NCBI GenBank assembly: GCA_001584585.1
Contig: LSYV01000012.1
Location: 1,144,952 to 1,208,951, forward strand
From: Gonium pectorale
Lineage: Eukaryota > Chlorophyta > Chlorophyceae > Chlamydomonadales > Volvocaceae
Direction of reading: 5' to 3'
Length of the DNA stretch: 64,000 bases
A program made the position numbers and the translations under genes. Every line of letters starts with the position of its first letter. The stretch's first letter is position 1. The notes beneath the pieces were generated by a model. That model was not told the origin of the DNA and ran no database searches. It was given only the letters and a program-made list of their open reading frames with translations. Positions 38,709-49,685 of the stretch are shown here, piece after piece.

Positions 38709-41170
38709 CTGGCTCACCGCTGACAGCAATGGCTGGACTTGGACATCTCCAGGCAGCGTGCTCAGATGCCCACTAGCGCACACACGACTCCCCGTACCAC
38801 CAGCTTGCAGTGACATACAGCCCACGCCGCTCCGTACGACAATTATCAGCCCGACCCGCCCTGCCCGTCCAAGTCGCGGCACTAAGTGCACGTAACTGCA
38901 CACCCCAGATTCCATCCACGCCAGCTCCTATCCAACCTACCTGCGCGGTGCATCGCCTCGTAGAAGACCCTGCACGAGCACAAAAGAGCACAAAAGAAAC
39001 CAAAGGTCGCTTCCGTGACCTCGCTGTGAGCGCCGCCATTAAGGCAAGCGAAGCCTGACAAGAAAGCGCGCGTGGCGCTCCGTACCATGCAACAGGTCCT
39101 GTTGGCGAGGCGTTCTGGATGTAGCTGAAGCCGCCATTCACGGCGAATCCGGACTCGGACTGGCTCAGCATGTTGTACCGACTCAGCGGCGGCTGCTTTG
39201 CACGCCAGTACCAGTCGTCAAGCACAACCACGTCCTGCGAGGGAGAAGGGGCGTGGGCGTGTTTGGGATCGCTAGGGCGTGCATCCGATATGACGTCATG
39301 CAATCTGGTATCATCGACACCGGACACGAGACCCCGAAGCTCAACACACGCGCGGCGGGCCTATTGCGTCACAACCGATACCGAAATCCTTCACACACTG
39401 TGATCGCCAGGCAGTCGGGAGGGCTGTCTGTCCCTCCCGATGTCTGCGCCCTTTCTTGCGTCTCCGCCTGTAACCTTTCCACAGAAAAGAAAGATGCGCA
39501 ACCCCTTGCCGCGCGTACCGTGTCCACTGCCATCACATTGTAGCCCAGAGCGATGGCCCGGCCTGCGAGAAATGTCGGCCGTGTGTTACATCGGCCTGAC
39601 TCGGTTACCGTTGCAGCGCGCATCAGGCATTGTACATCAAGCTGGTACAAGGTCACTCAAGGGCAGCGCTAGCACAGGGGCCGTTGTGGGATCAAGAGCA
39701 GCCGATCAGCAATCGGCTGGTACGACGTCCAACCTGCGACCGTGAAGCTCTACGCCAGGCCAACACACGAATCAACGCGGGCACCGGCATGCGGCGCCCG
39801 GCCTGTTGGCAATCATGGGGCCGCGTGCCCTCGAGCATGGAGACCCCGCTTGTAGGCGGATCACCACTGCACGACACGTACCGGCCGTGAACCATTTCCT
39901 CCACCATGCCGTCACGCCCATCATGCGCCGAAGGTACTTGAACCCTGTGTCGTAGTCCTTCTTGCTCCTGTGTGTGGGCGGCAACATGGCAACGCGCGTT
40001 TGTTCGAGTCGTGAACAGTCGGTACGAAGCCGTGCAGTCCTGCGCGCCTGATGTGACTGTGCGCATGCTCCCCTCACATGGCAAAACCGGCTTCCACCAT
40101 AGGGAAGCCACTCCACTGGGACTGTGTCTTGCATTACGGCTTGCCTACACAGTGTGAGGCAGTAGTACAAAGGGCACAGCGTATGATTTGCGATGTCCGT
40201 CCAAAGAGTCTGGGTCCAACGTCCGGCCAGGGCGTCCATGGCACTTGGGGCCAGACAAGGTACGCACACTATACCGCACACTACGCCGCCACCGTGACTG
40301 CACATTTCGTACCGGATCCAGGGCGCTCCTGCCTGGATTGTGCGTGCGGTTGGAAAACGCACGGCCATGAGCGAAAGCCCACGTACACGCCAGCGTGCGC
40401 ACGTCACAATGCAGCAGCAGAAGCCGCGGGATAGGGAACGTGTGGGCCCGTGGTCGTGAGGACGCCGGCTCGTTGCAACTGAGCACAGCCCAGGGCCTCA
40501 CCCGGCGTCTTGCGTGGAGTAGGTTCCGCAGCTGATGGGCCCTTCCTGCTCCAGCCAGGGTCCGAACACCGCCTGCAGCTGCTTACATTGGGCAAGGTCC
40601 ACCTGCAAGCAGTTGCCCCCACAGACCGCAAGGTCGAGGCATCAAGGCCTGTTGTCGACGTGCCCCTACGTCTGGCCAGTCCCTTGTTTACTGAGTGCAG
40701 GCGGTTTATTGACCTTGTAAGGTGCAGGTCCAGGTAACCGCTGGGCTCCTCACCATCACAGGAAGCACGTGCGCCCAACCGGCAGCGCGGAAGCGTGCCA
40801 GAGCTTGCGCTGTGTCGGCGACCTGCCGTGGGTGGGGGCTGGCAGTGTATTCGGCGCGACGAGGGTGCATGCCCGGAACCGCGAACCGGTGGTTCCAACT
40901 ACTGCATCAAACGGGAGCACTGGCATAGGTCATTTGGCTCACCCGCGTGTCACCGAGGACGATAATCTCTTTTTCGTGAGCGGTGCGGACCAGAGCATCC
41001 CGAAGGTTTGCCGCCGTGTCGAGGGGGCCGACGTAACCCAGAGTCTTTCCAGTTGAGCAGTACTTTGGCGATGTCTCGCATACACGAGCAGCCAAAATGT
41101 CTCGCATACACCACGGCCAAGCCGCGACGATGGCCAACAGGGCACTGGCGGTTTGAATTCGTAATCGCAT
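33178..41170 (-). CDS. Nucleotide-diphospho-sugar glycosyltransferase with signal anchor
   Basis: Nineteen exons: 41170-40943, 40602-40502, 39967-39882, 39562-39519, 39234-39086, 38969-38941, 38320-38169, 37839-37789, 37565-37372, 36639-36473, 36222-36137, 36025-35980, 35871-35667, 35376-35249, 35051-34951, 34699-34616, 34369-34312, 33837-33713, 33561-33178; about 805 residues. The N-terminus has a hydrophobic stretch (ASALLAIVAAWPW), fitting a type II Golgi enzyme. The core is like PF03407/GT77: GYNVMAVDTDVVVLDDWYW with the DxD motif (D-T-D, about residues 152-154, split by an intron), NGGFSYIQNASPTGPVAW, then VDDQMLIRDCVYS. The long C-terminal half, with many Trp/Cys and PAVPCDSDW, matches no domain I can name. 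Relatives arabinosylate cell-wall glycoproteins; the substrate here is inferred. Exons 9 and 10 have unusual splice sites. Confidence 0.83.
38678..38709. repeat. (AGGC)n microsatellite
   Basis: About eight AGGC units in the intron between exons 6 and 7 of the glycosyltransferase gene. Confidence 0.9.
41072..41112. repeat. 15-bp direct repeat in the first glycosyltransferase exon
   Basis: ATGTCTCGCATACAC occurs at 41072 and 41098. The 26-bp offset is not a multiple of three, so the copies are read in different frames in the coding exon. It may be a small duplication scar near the signal anchor. Confidence 0.8.
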
Positions 41171-44100
41171 ACTGCTGCAAAGTTGTGCGATGCGATGAAG
41201 TATTTAGATCAATATCATTTACATACATGCAATGCTGCTGCACGGCGGAGTCACGCTCTGCCACTAGGCGCAGCGGGCGAGCTTCGCCAATAAGATCGTC
41301 GATTGCAGCATGCAGCAAGAGGACTGCCCAGTGCAAGGGCTGTTTTTTTTTGCCAGTACTCGGCGGTTGCGCTGTAGTACAGACGTGTGTTGTCATCCAC
41401 GCACAATCCCAGGTACCTGAGGCTGCACATAAAGATGCGAAAGTCACGCGAGCCTCGGTCAACCCCAGATGACTCTGGACCACCGTGACTGTCCCGCTAA
41501 CCCCGTGTCGTCTGACCCGTATGCCCCAGCCTTCCCTGCAACAACCCCGCTGTGCCTGGCCTTTGCCCTTCACCTGTACAAATAATGATGAATATATTGT
41601 CACCGTACAGGCCCTCAATTTACAACACATCAGCTGCGTTCATCCTGGGCTGGGGAACGTTCATGCACACGGCCGCAATTCCTCAAACGCAAGCCTGCTG
41701 GTGGGGACGAAAACGTGTCCTCAGACCGTTAGCAAGATGGCAAGTGACCAGGGGGGCTTTGAAGCCGCGGCTGAAGGCAGCAGAGGCAGCCAACCGGGGT
41801 CATATCGCCGTTCTGAATAGGGACGCCGATGGGGATCGAGTGGGGCACGTGCGGAAGATAGCAATCGCACTAATCAGAGAACAGCGGAACCAGAGAATCG
41901 AATGTATTCATCTTCCTTTGCAGATTTCCCTTTTTATTATGTGCGCTACGTGCGAGAGGTGCTAGCCGAGTTTTGCTCGGCAGTGCGGAACACATCCCGG
42001 TCCAGTGCTAGTAACGAAGGCCACGACGGTTTGCAAGCGCGGGGCGGAGCGTGTGCCCACCAAGCTTGTGCTGCACTGTGGCCTGCATGTGCGGCCGTGG
42101 AGGCGCGTGAGCATCGCTCCAGCTTTGGCCATGAACCGCTGTGCGACGGTGGCCCTCGTCACAAGTGTTGTGCGCTGCCGCGTCCGTGCCGCTGCTTGCT
42201 ACGGGTTGTTTGTGCGTCCGAGGAGCAGTTGACCCGACAACACAAATCACTTGCGCTGGCCATCTCAGCTTGAGTACGGCTGTGCTGATAGCACTGGTCC
42301 TCATGATGGGCGGGGCCCCAATCAAACCGACAAACGCCAAACGACGATTGAAATACACCCGGTTTACCCGCCGCTGACCCTGATCTGGCCCCTGCGCACG
42401 GCGACCCATGGTGACCCCGTACGGCGGTGCCGTCCAGTAGCGTACCCGCACCTCTGTCTCTGCAGATTCCTCACCGCACCGCGCAACCTGCGAGGCGCAT
42501 GCGCACGGTCAATCGACACGATTGGCAGTGGGGCGTACGGAAAGCAGAGAAGTGAGTGTCGTCCATGCTGGCAAGCGACAACAGAGTGTGGATACCGAAT
42601 GACTACCCGATACATATGGTACCACTGTTGCAATTCCAGAAGCGCCAGAAGGTTCCAGCGCTGACCAGTGCGAAGCGGTAGTCCATACCATGTACGTATA
42701 TATGGCAATGCCTCCATCTTGAGCCGTCACTCCCGGCCGTCTCAGGTGCCAGGCGCCGCAGGCGGTATCATGCTGGGGCATTCAAGCACAGCTATGCAAT
42801 ATTTATTGTAGGCATGTAGCGGGAGGTACTAAAGCCAGGTCTGTTGGTCATGTTGGTAGTGGTATTGTTTCACGGTTATCACGGATTCCATGCGGATGGG
42901 CTGCGGGGACCCGGACAGCCAAAACACTACCGAGGGCCCTGGAAATTTATGTTTGGTGACGATCAACGATCCATGCGTGCCAACGTGCCAGCGTTTTGGA
43001 CGCCATGCTATTATTCACACTCTGAGTGGGCTTCGGCTCCCCTTCGCAAACAGCTAACTGGGTGATGCGTATCCGGCTGCAGTTATAGCAATGCTATTTT
43101 ATGATCTAGCCGGGCGGGCTCGGTCGTACTGCTTATCATGCTTCATGCTGTTATATGTTTGCCGGGCCTGGCAGTTGCCGAGCATTATGCGGATAGTGCC
43201 TTGTAGCACTGGAGTGCACACACATAGCATCTATAGTCCCAAATTTGAATCAGAAATCGAACGGCGGGGGCTTGCTTGTGCCCGTTACAGGTTACAGGTT
43301 ACACGTCCGTCAAAGCCGGGGGGCGCATGGACGATTTGCGAATATTGGGGTGGGGGAGCGGGTTATGGTCCTTGTCTCTACCCCGCTTCAGCGCCTGACG
43401 CCAAAGTATGGCGTGCCTAGTATCCCAGAAAGCCTGTAGGTAGGCTCCCGCCGCAGCTGCGGTACTTGTTCCCAGACACCTGACATAGGCACGAGGATCG
43501 GCGCGCTTGACAACGATCACGCTCATTGTCAGGCGAGTACCCTACGCAAGAACCCAGGTATCCGACAGGTGTCCGGATACCTGTACCCTGACGGATAGGG
43601 TTACTCAGTTACTCAGCATGTCAGCATCTACGCGCGTGTACCTGGATGTAACAGGGTCAAGCTTTCGTGCAGGCGCTTGGTTCCTAATGGTGTTGACCCG
43701 CAGCGCAACGCAGCGAGCCTACCTTGGCATCATGCGCCCCGCCACCAGCGGTGCTGCACAACGTGGGCACAAGAAATGAAACGCTGCAAGGAGGGACCCT
43801 CACGCAGCGCATACGGCAAGGCACATTCGAAGGCGTAACGTTCCCGGACGAGCGGGCGGGCGGTACAAACAAGGCCTGCACGCGAGGCAAAAGAGCATGC
43901 GCACCGTCAGCTCCAGGAACGCCAGCCAGCTATCTGCTCGTACCACACGCCAAGGCCGCTATGTACCCAAGTATACCTCGAGCGGTCCGGCGCTGTGCAC
44001 ATTGCCCGTACATCTACGGGCTGATGCGCACCGCTTGAACCTTGCTCCACCTGACGACACGGCCGTGTTTCGTGTGGGGCCGTTCTTGCCTGCGCATGTG

Positions 44101-44590
44101 CCTCCACGACGGGCTGCGGTCCCAGGGTACCGACACCGCCAGGAGCTTGCCCCACCCTATCGACGCATGTAGGCGGCCGCCAGGGGCACTAGGCATGCTG
44201 AGTTGCTGACATGTGTCAGCACCCGGGCCGCCTGACAAAGCATTGCTCATCAACATTTGGGTAGAAATGGAGATGCCGGCGCATTTCTCTTCGGATATGT
44301 CGCGATGACCCACGGGTCGCATACGCACGCCTTTACCTCAAGAAAAGCTGCACTTGGAGCAAGCTTCATACAGAAGAACACGCCAATGAGGAAGTCGTCC
44401 AGCAATATTGTTTTGCTCATGGTATGGGAGATGCTTCTCGATCTGGCCCTGATCTGATGTCCCTTCAACGGCAACTGGTACCGCCGCAAGCTCCCATGCA
44501 TTGTTTATGTGCAGTTTTCCCCCTTGCAAGCTCCCCGCGCCTATTGCTAAGATCTCCATATAGCGATCATTTCGTCAACGATGTGTTGTC
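41171..44590. other. Intergenic accessory region
   Basis: No supported gene. It holds the glycosyltransferase promoter (just above 41170), one copy of dispersed repeat R2 (43284-43375) and short tandem motifs (GTTACAG x3 near 43284; GTTACTCA x2 near 43601). Several 70-140-codon open frames exist on both strands but lack domains and splice context. Confidence 0.5.
43284..43375 (+). repeat. Dispersed repeat family R2, copy B
   Basis: Plus-strand copy of the element seen on minus at 11660-11757; encodes QVTRPSKPGGAWTICEYW in the frame matching copy A. Preceded by a short GTTACAG tandem array. Confidence 0.7.
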
Positions 44591-46288
44591 ATGCTCTCGA
44601 CTACGACTCGATACCTTGTTTGCGCGGCGCTGCGCTCCTTGGAGCCGCCAAATTCCTCTCTTCGAGGTCCATCTGTAGGCCTGCTGCATCTGTTACGCAC
44701 CTCGCTGACAAGACTCATCAAGCTCCGGCGATCCCGCAACGCTGCCCCCAACGATTCTCTGGCATTCGGCACCACCAGCGTGCGAATCAGATCATCAAAC
44801 TCCCAGATCGCTCGGAGTGGGCGTCCTCGCCCCCTTTCGCTAGACGACGCACCAGCGACTCCCAGTGGCGGAGACGAGGCACGGCATGGTAAGCAAGGCC
44901 TCGCAACGGCAATGGCGGGTGGCGCCCACGCGGGACCGGCGCGCGCGGGCTTGAGTGAAGGGGGGGCACCTCAAGACGACGGCGGCACCGTGCGCCCTTG
45001 TGCGTACGCAGCGCGTTGCGAATGCCGCGTGGGCAAAGGGCTCTTGCGGGGTAATGCGAGCTGTGGCGGGCTGAAAGGGCTCCCATTGGCTACCGCACTG
45101 TCGCCCACCTCAAGGGGTGTCGCACGCCTGGACCTCTCTGCTTTGCGGCAGCTGGTCTACGTGGGTCCTGCAGGGCCCAAGGCCGCTGGTCTGCGTGGGT
45201 CCTGCAGGGCCCGAGGCCGCTGAGCCTGTTGGGGTACGGGGTACCTGTAACCCTTTTTTTTGTTGGGGTACGGGAGAATGCGGTTGCGGTATGGGACGAC
45301 TCGCAGCTTGCACCCAATCACCCGAACCCCTAAACTGTGGGCCCTCCTGCCACCCAACAGGACGAGGCTGCTGCTGCCTGCTGGATCCCGAGGCGCGGCA
45401 TCAACAACTTGAGTCACGCACCCCGAAGTCGCCCAGGTGTGTACGGGACGGCGTGTACGGCACGTGCTTAATTGTGTGCTTGGATTGGTTGGAAGAGCCC
45501 AGGTGAACGTTTGCCGTGGATGCATGAAGTCTTCGTCTGGAGTGTGGGTCACAAAACGATGCATGTAAGACATGAGACGGGTATAACCGATGCATGCAAG
45601 ATACGACGAGATAGGGATGCCCGCGAAGACGGTTCACAGGGCAAGGTATACGCGCCGTCTATCCGCCTTACCGGGCGTCCCTTGGAGTATGCAAGAAAGT
45701 TCCTGAAGAACACCGTTGGCAAGCAAATAGTAAAGGGTAGCCGCTTCCCGTCATTCCTTGCCGACGAAGGGTATGCTGGCTGCGGCACTTCACTCTTTTG
45801 CCGCTACGGCGGACCTTCACTCACTCTGTTACCGCACCGATCGGCGGCGCGGCGAGTGGGATGCTGTGCGCACGCTGCTGGCTGGACGCCATCACCTCGG
45901 CGGGGCGGTGTTGGCCGGCAAGATGTTGCCGAGAAGCGACGTGAGTACGGGGCGGGGCGATGGTAAGAGGGCGTGCTCCTCTGCGGTAGGCAGGGACCAA
46001 TGCGGGGTAGGGTTTCTGAAGTTCGGGGGCGAGTATTGCATTATCTCGTTTTCTGGTTGCGAATCAAGGGGTATGTGGGAGGGGCCTGGGAGGATATGAC
46101 AGCAAGTGATTTGACTTGACAATTGGGGACTCGCACGTGGCCCTGGGAAGTTGATACAGGCAGCGCTGAGGTTCGAGGGCTGGCGGCATCCTCCACCTAC
46201 TCGCACTCCTGGCTCGATACTCCAGAGTGCGCTCGGCATTGACTTTGCTTACAAGCACCAGTACGCGTTACGCGGCCTGAAGCCGTGA
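44591..46288 (+). CDS. Possible small spliced gene, product unknown, model incomplete
   Basis: The 5' exon 44591-44888 starts with an ATG and a Ser/Thr/Arg/Leu-rich, acid-poor sequence (MLSTTTRYLVCAALRSL), like an organelle presequence, and ends at a good donor (G|GTAAGC). At the 3' side an exon ending at 45940 (..VLAGKMLPRSD|GTGAGT) joins in phase 0 to 46226-46288, which reads SALGIDFAYKHQYALRGLKP then TGA. I could not connect the two halves. Between them lie GC-rich tandem repeats, and another frame (KVYAPSIRLTGRPLEYARKF, near 45643-45702) also looks protein-like, which hints at a frameshift or a missed exon. I do not recognise the protein. It could be a decayed gene. Confidence 0.3.
45154..45221 (+). 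repeat. 34-bp tandem repeat, two copies
   Basis: Two adjacent 34-bp copies (GGTCTRCGTGGGTCCTGCAG..) differ at two bases. Just after them GTTGGGGTACGGG occurs twice, flanking a T8 run. Confidence 0.9.
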
Positions 46289-47578
46289 ACCACGCAAGGC
46301 AGCCGTCGGGAACGGCTTCCTGTATGCGCCGGGTATTCCCAGACCTCGCGTGCGCCTCATGCCTGCCAGCTGGCCTGCACACCCGCCTGCCATACGCACA
46401 CGTGCACGCTGTGAGTGCCCTACACGCCCTCCGGCGCACAAGTCCCGGTATAGCTTTTGAGTTTAAAGCATCTAGCGCACGTGCGTCCGCCCATCGGATC
46501 ATGTCGGCTGTAGGCTACAGGTAGGCCCTCCAGCCAGCCTGCACTTTCGCCGTGACCATGCCTCAACTCCAACACGAAACTATTTAAAGACCCACGGGTC
46601 ACCGGCCACATACTAGTGTGGCAGTGTCGGAACGGATCTGAAGTGCCGTCGGGGGAAAAAAAGCTAAACGATGTTCAGCGGGAACGCTGCACGACTCCTC
46701 TCAGACAGGAAGCTCATCGTATCCATCCAGAGGTCGGTACGCCCGATGATGGATGGAGGATAGGAGGCACTGTCTGAAAGCGATGGCGGCTGGCCCCGCA
46801 GCTGCAAGACCCGCGCGCGTTTGGCCTAAGCTGGCAGGACCGGCGGGCTCCCACGCAGTTAGCTCGGGCATTTCGCTCCGCCGCCAGTTGGGTGTGTGGA
46901 GGCACTCTAAAACCACGGATGCAACCACGCCTTACGCTGACCGCACGCTGGCGCAGCCGCCCTGTCTTGCGTCCGGCATGGCTGCGCACTGCGGCGTGTG
47001 GCCTGAGGATAGACGCTAATGTGTCTTCAGTGCTAGTGCTGACCGCGTCCGACTTTGCTGCTGACCGCATCTGACTGAGGCGGAAGCACAGCGTTGCGCA
47101 GCCTGTGGGTATTGGGACTGCATATGCGGGAGTCATGCGTTTATGTGCTGGGTACGTGTTGAGTGCTTGCATTTCAGAAAGCTGGTGGGTAGGAAGGCAG
47201 CTGATTACCACTTATTGTCAGGTCTGCCGAATACTCTTGGTTGATTGTGTGGGCAAGCTCCACGCGTTCCATGTGACGGCCGTAGGCGTTGCCAGCCTTT
47301 TTCGCTCCTTGGTCCGCGACAGTAGATAGATAAGCGGATATGCAAGGTCCGTTTTCGCAAGGACAGAAGCACCGCACGTAGGTCGCAGGGATTGCTCTCA
47401 AAAAAGAGAACCAGAAACGGGGAAGGCAGCCTCTACGGACATACACACCCGAAGGTGTGATGTTTCCAGCAGGGCGCCGAGTACAAGGCATGCATGACGG
47501 GCGAGGTATACGAGCAGACGCTCTCAGTCGTTAGCTGCACCAACTGCCCATGACCTCTGACTGACTTAACTCCGCACC
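46289..47578. other. Intergenic region ending at a truncated retroelement
   Basis: No gene supported. It contains copy B of dispersed repeat R1 at 47421-47480, directly upstream of the reverse-transcriptase fragment. Confidence 0.5.
47421..47480 (-). repeat. Dispersed repeat family R1, copy B
   Basis: Matches copy C over AGCCTCTACGG.CATA.ACACCCGA.GGYGYGA.GTTTCCAG.AGGG. Minus-strand peptide AGNITPSGVYVRRGCLP corresponds to TGNVAPSGVYDRRGRLP in copy C. Confidence 0.8.
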
Positions 47579-47674
47579 TTGCTTTCCACACCCCCGCCCG
47601 CAGTTCCGTGCGTGGCACCCCAAAATTGGTCCGTGGCTTCCGTCGATCCATCCATTCCCGCTTCTGCTTCTCCA

Positions 47675-48148
47675 TCCAAACGCTTTCCGGACGACCTCCT
47701 CTCCCTCGCCAACCCCCATCTCCATCACCTTCTGTCCAAACATCAGCGCTTCCACAACGTCCGCGGCCTCTACCCTTGTAGCCTCGACGTCCCCGTCCAA
47801 TCCCACCCCATCTCCCGCCGCACCGTCCCCTTCCTCGACATCCTCTTCTTGGTTCCCCACACCAACACTGGCGGCAAGTCCTCCATCGTCACCCGCCTCA
47901 ACGACAAACGCCGACAACCCGCCTTCGCTGCTATCCGCCTCTCGCGTCTTGTGGCCCGTGATTCCAACGCCAGCGCAGCCTGCAAACGCAACATCTTCAC
48001 GGGCCAGTTCCATCGCCTCCGTCGCGACATCTCATGCGTTAACACCTCCTGTTACGAGGTCGCCCAGCTCATCTGCCTCCTCCAGCAACAGGGTTACTCC
48101 CACACCTTCATGGTCCGCTTATTACTGCGCTCCCTCCTCGCCGCGGGC
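47675..48148 (+). mobile_element. 5'-truncated reverse transcriptase fragment, Penelope-like
   Basis: One open frame holds the C-terminal half of a reverse transcriptase. It begins near motif C with RFPDDLLSL (usual YxDD changed to FPDD), then GLYPCSLDV, VPFLDILF, VTRLNDKRRQPAF, NIFTGQFHRLRRD and LLQQQGYSH. The order YxDD, IYP, FLDL, YDKR, TSQF-R, L-x-x-GY is that of the abundant Penelope-like elements of the Naiad/Chlamys group; assignment to that clade is from memory of the family and unproven. No fingers or earlier RT motifs and no GIY-YIG domain are seen upstream, so the copy is 5'-truncated. Past 48150 the frame turns into Pro-rich translation and similarity ends. Probably dead. Confidence 0.62.
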
Positions 48149-49527
48149 CCTCGATCCTATTTTCTCCGAACGTCGCGCCACCATCCCCAGTCTCCTGGGC
48201 TGCGTGTGGAAGCACATGTCCTACTTTGCCCAGGACGCCACCCACCCACCCTCCTCTTACCGCAGCTCCCCCGCCAGCTGCCATCTGACGGTCGGCACGC
48301 CCTGCCTCCACTAGCCTGCCGCCTCCTCCTGTGCAACGCCACACCTCCCGGCCCAGCCCGACAGCTCAGCCCAGCCCAGCTCAGCCCTCCAGCCCTGCAG
48401 CCACCGGGAGGCCGCGCATGCTGGCGGCGGCGCTGGACCCGCCGCCGCCCTTGCGGTGATCCGTTTGCCACTACCCTTGCCACGGTGTTCACACCGGCGG
48501 CTGCACCTCCACTTCGCCGCTACCGCGGTTTTCCGGGCGCCGTCACTGCCTTTGCCACCTCCCGGCTGACCGCTGCCTGCCCGCGCTGCCCGCCCCACCC
48601 CTCGCCCGGCCTGGACACTGGCCGGCCGGCGGCTGTGTTGCCGGTGTGTCCATCGGCAGCCCGTAGTTGCACAGTGTACCGTCTGACCGACAATCACTGC
48701 CGGCCGGTACCTGTGCTGGCCTTTGCCCGGGAAATGATGAGAGGGGCCGGACTTGCCACATCTCGTGCGGCAGGGGTGATGGCCCCCTGATCCTGGCACA
48801 CTTTCCTCATGCCCCGTTGACACGCTTACCTTCCCTCCCTTGCCTGCTTGCTCTGCTTTGCGCACCCTGCCTTGTCACCGGTGACCCCTAATGTGTGGGG
48901 CTCTCCGGCGTGGCCTTGCTGTGGGGAATCGATCGCTTGTCGGTCCGCACACGGCCAACACCATTACATACTAACCACACGATGCCCTGGTCGGTCGTAC
49001 CACCGTACAGCAGCCACTCTCATTTTTCGGCCTGTCCGCCCACCTCCTTCCCTTTCCAACTTCCTTCCAATGCGGCTACAGATTTGTTTACAGTGTGGCG
49101 CATCCCTGCCTTACCCCTGTTCTGCCTTGCCCACCCCGCATGTTACGCAATCATCCATCACTAACTTCTTCTGCTGCTTCCACCGTCCGCCCGTAGGTCA
49201 GTACACAAGGGTGATCGGGTCAGTGCCGTTGGGAAAGTCCGTCTGGGCGGGCCCACGCTCGCGGCGCCAGTGCTGTCTCGCGGTGCCAGTGCCGCCTCCC
49301 TTTCAATTCATCAGCGACTTTATTTTGACCTTCGAAGGTACGCAGTAGCGCGGATGGTCGTCGCTAACATCGAAGTTTGCAGGTATTCTACGACTCCGCC
49401 AAGGCCGCCATTCCTCCTGCTATTGAGTATGCGGTTTGGTGTCCGTGGCGCGACCCGTATACCCGTATTCATTTGCCTCCAACCATCACCACAACATAAC
49501 AAGCGCCGCCACTGCCATCGCCCGCAG
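48149..49527. other. Downstream flank of the retroelement
   Basis: C-rich sequence containing GCCCAGCCC-type simple repeats (about 48350-48390). May include the 3' end of the retroelement. No gene supported. Confidence 0.45.
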
Positions 49528-49685
49528 GCACGGACATTCACCTGTCAGCTGCGAGCTGAGAGCGGCCTTTGTACTATCGGGATCGCCCTCCCGGGCGGAG
49601 GTCGCTGCGGACTTCCGCTTGGAAGGGCAATTCGAAGAGCACCAAGGCGGCCTCCATTTTGCAGCTGACAGGTCCATGTCCGTGC
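49528..49685. repeat. Inverted duplication of an RNP1-coding exon (hairpin)
   Basis: Two arms of about 79 bp face each other with almost no loop. GCACGGACAT..ACCTGTCAGCTGC begins the left arm, and its reverse complement ends the right arm; the centre GCGGAGGTCGCTGCGGACTTCCGC is itself nearly palindromic. Read outward-in, the left arm (plus) gives AAFVLSGSPSRAEV and the right arm (minus) gives AALVLFELPFQAEV. Both match AAFVLFESPDQAKF in the exon at 51565-51726. A transcript through this site would fold into a long hairpin. Confidence 0.75.

Noticed and set aside
38678..38709. Short regular repeats considered as CRISPR
   Set aside because: Plain microsatellite without spacers, and the genome is eukaryotic.
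47531..48013. 160-codon minus frame opposite the reverse transcriptase
   Set aside because: Antisense shadow of the RT frame; acidic, Gly/Val-rich and without motifs.
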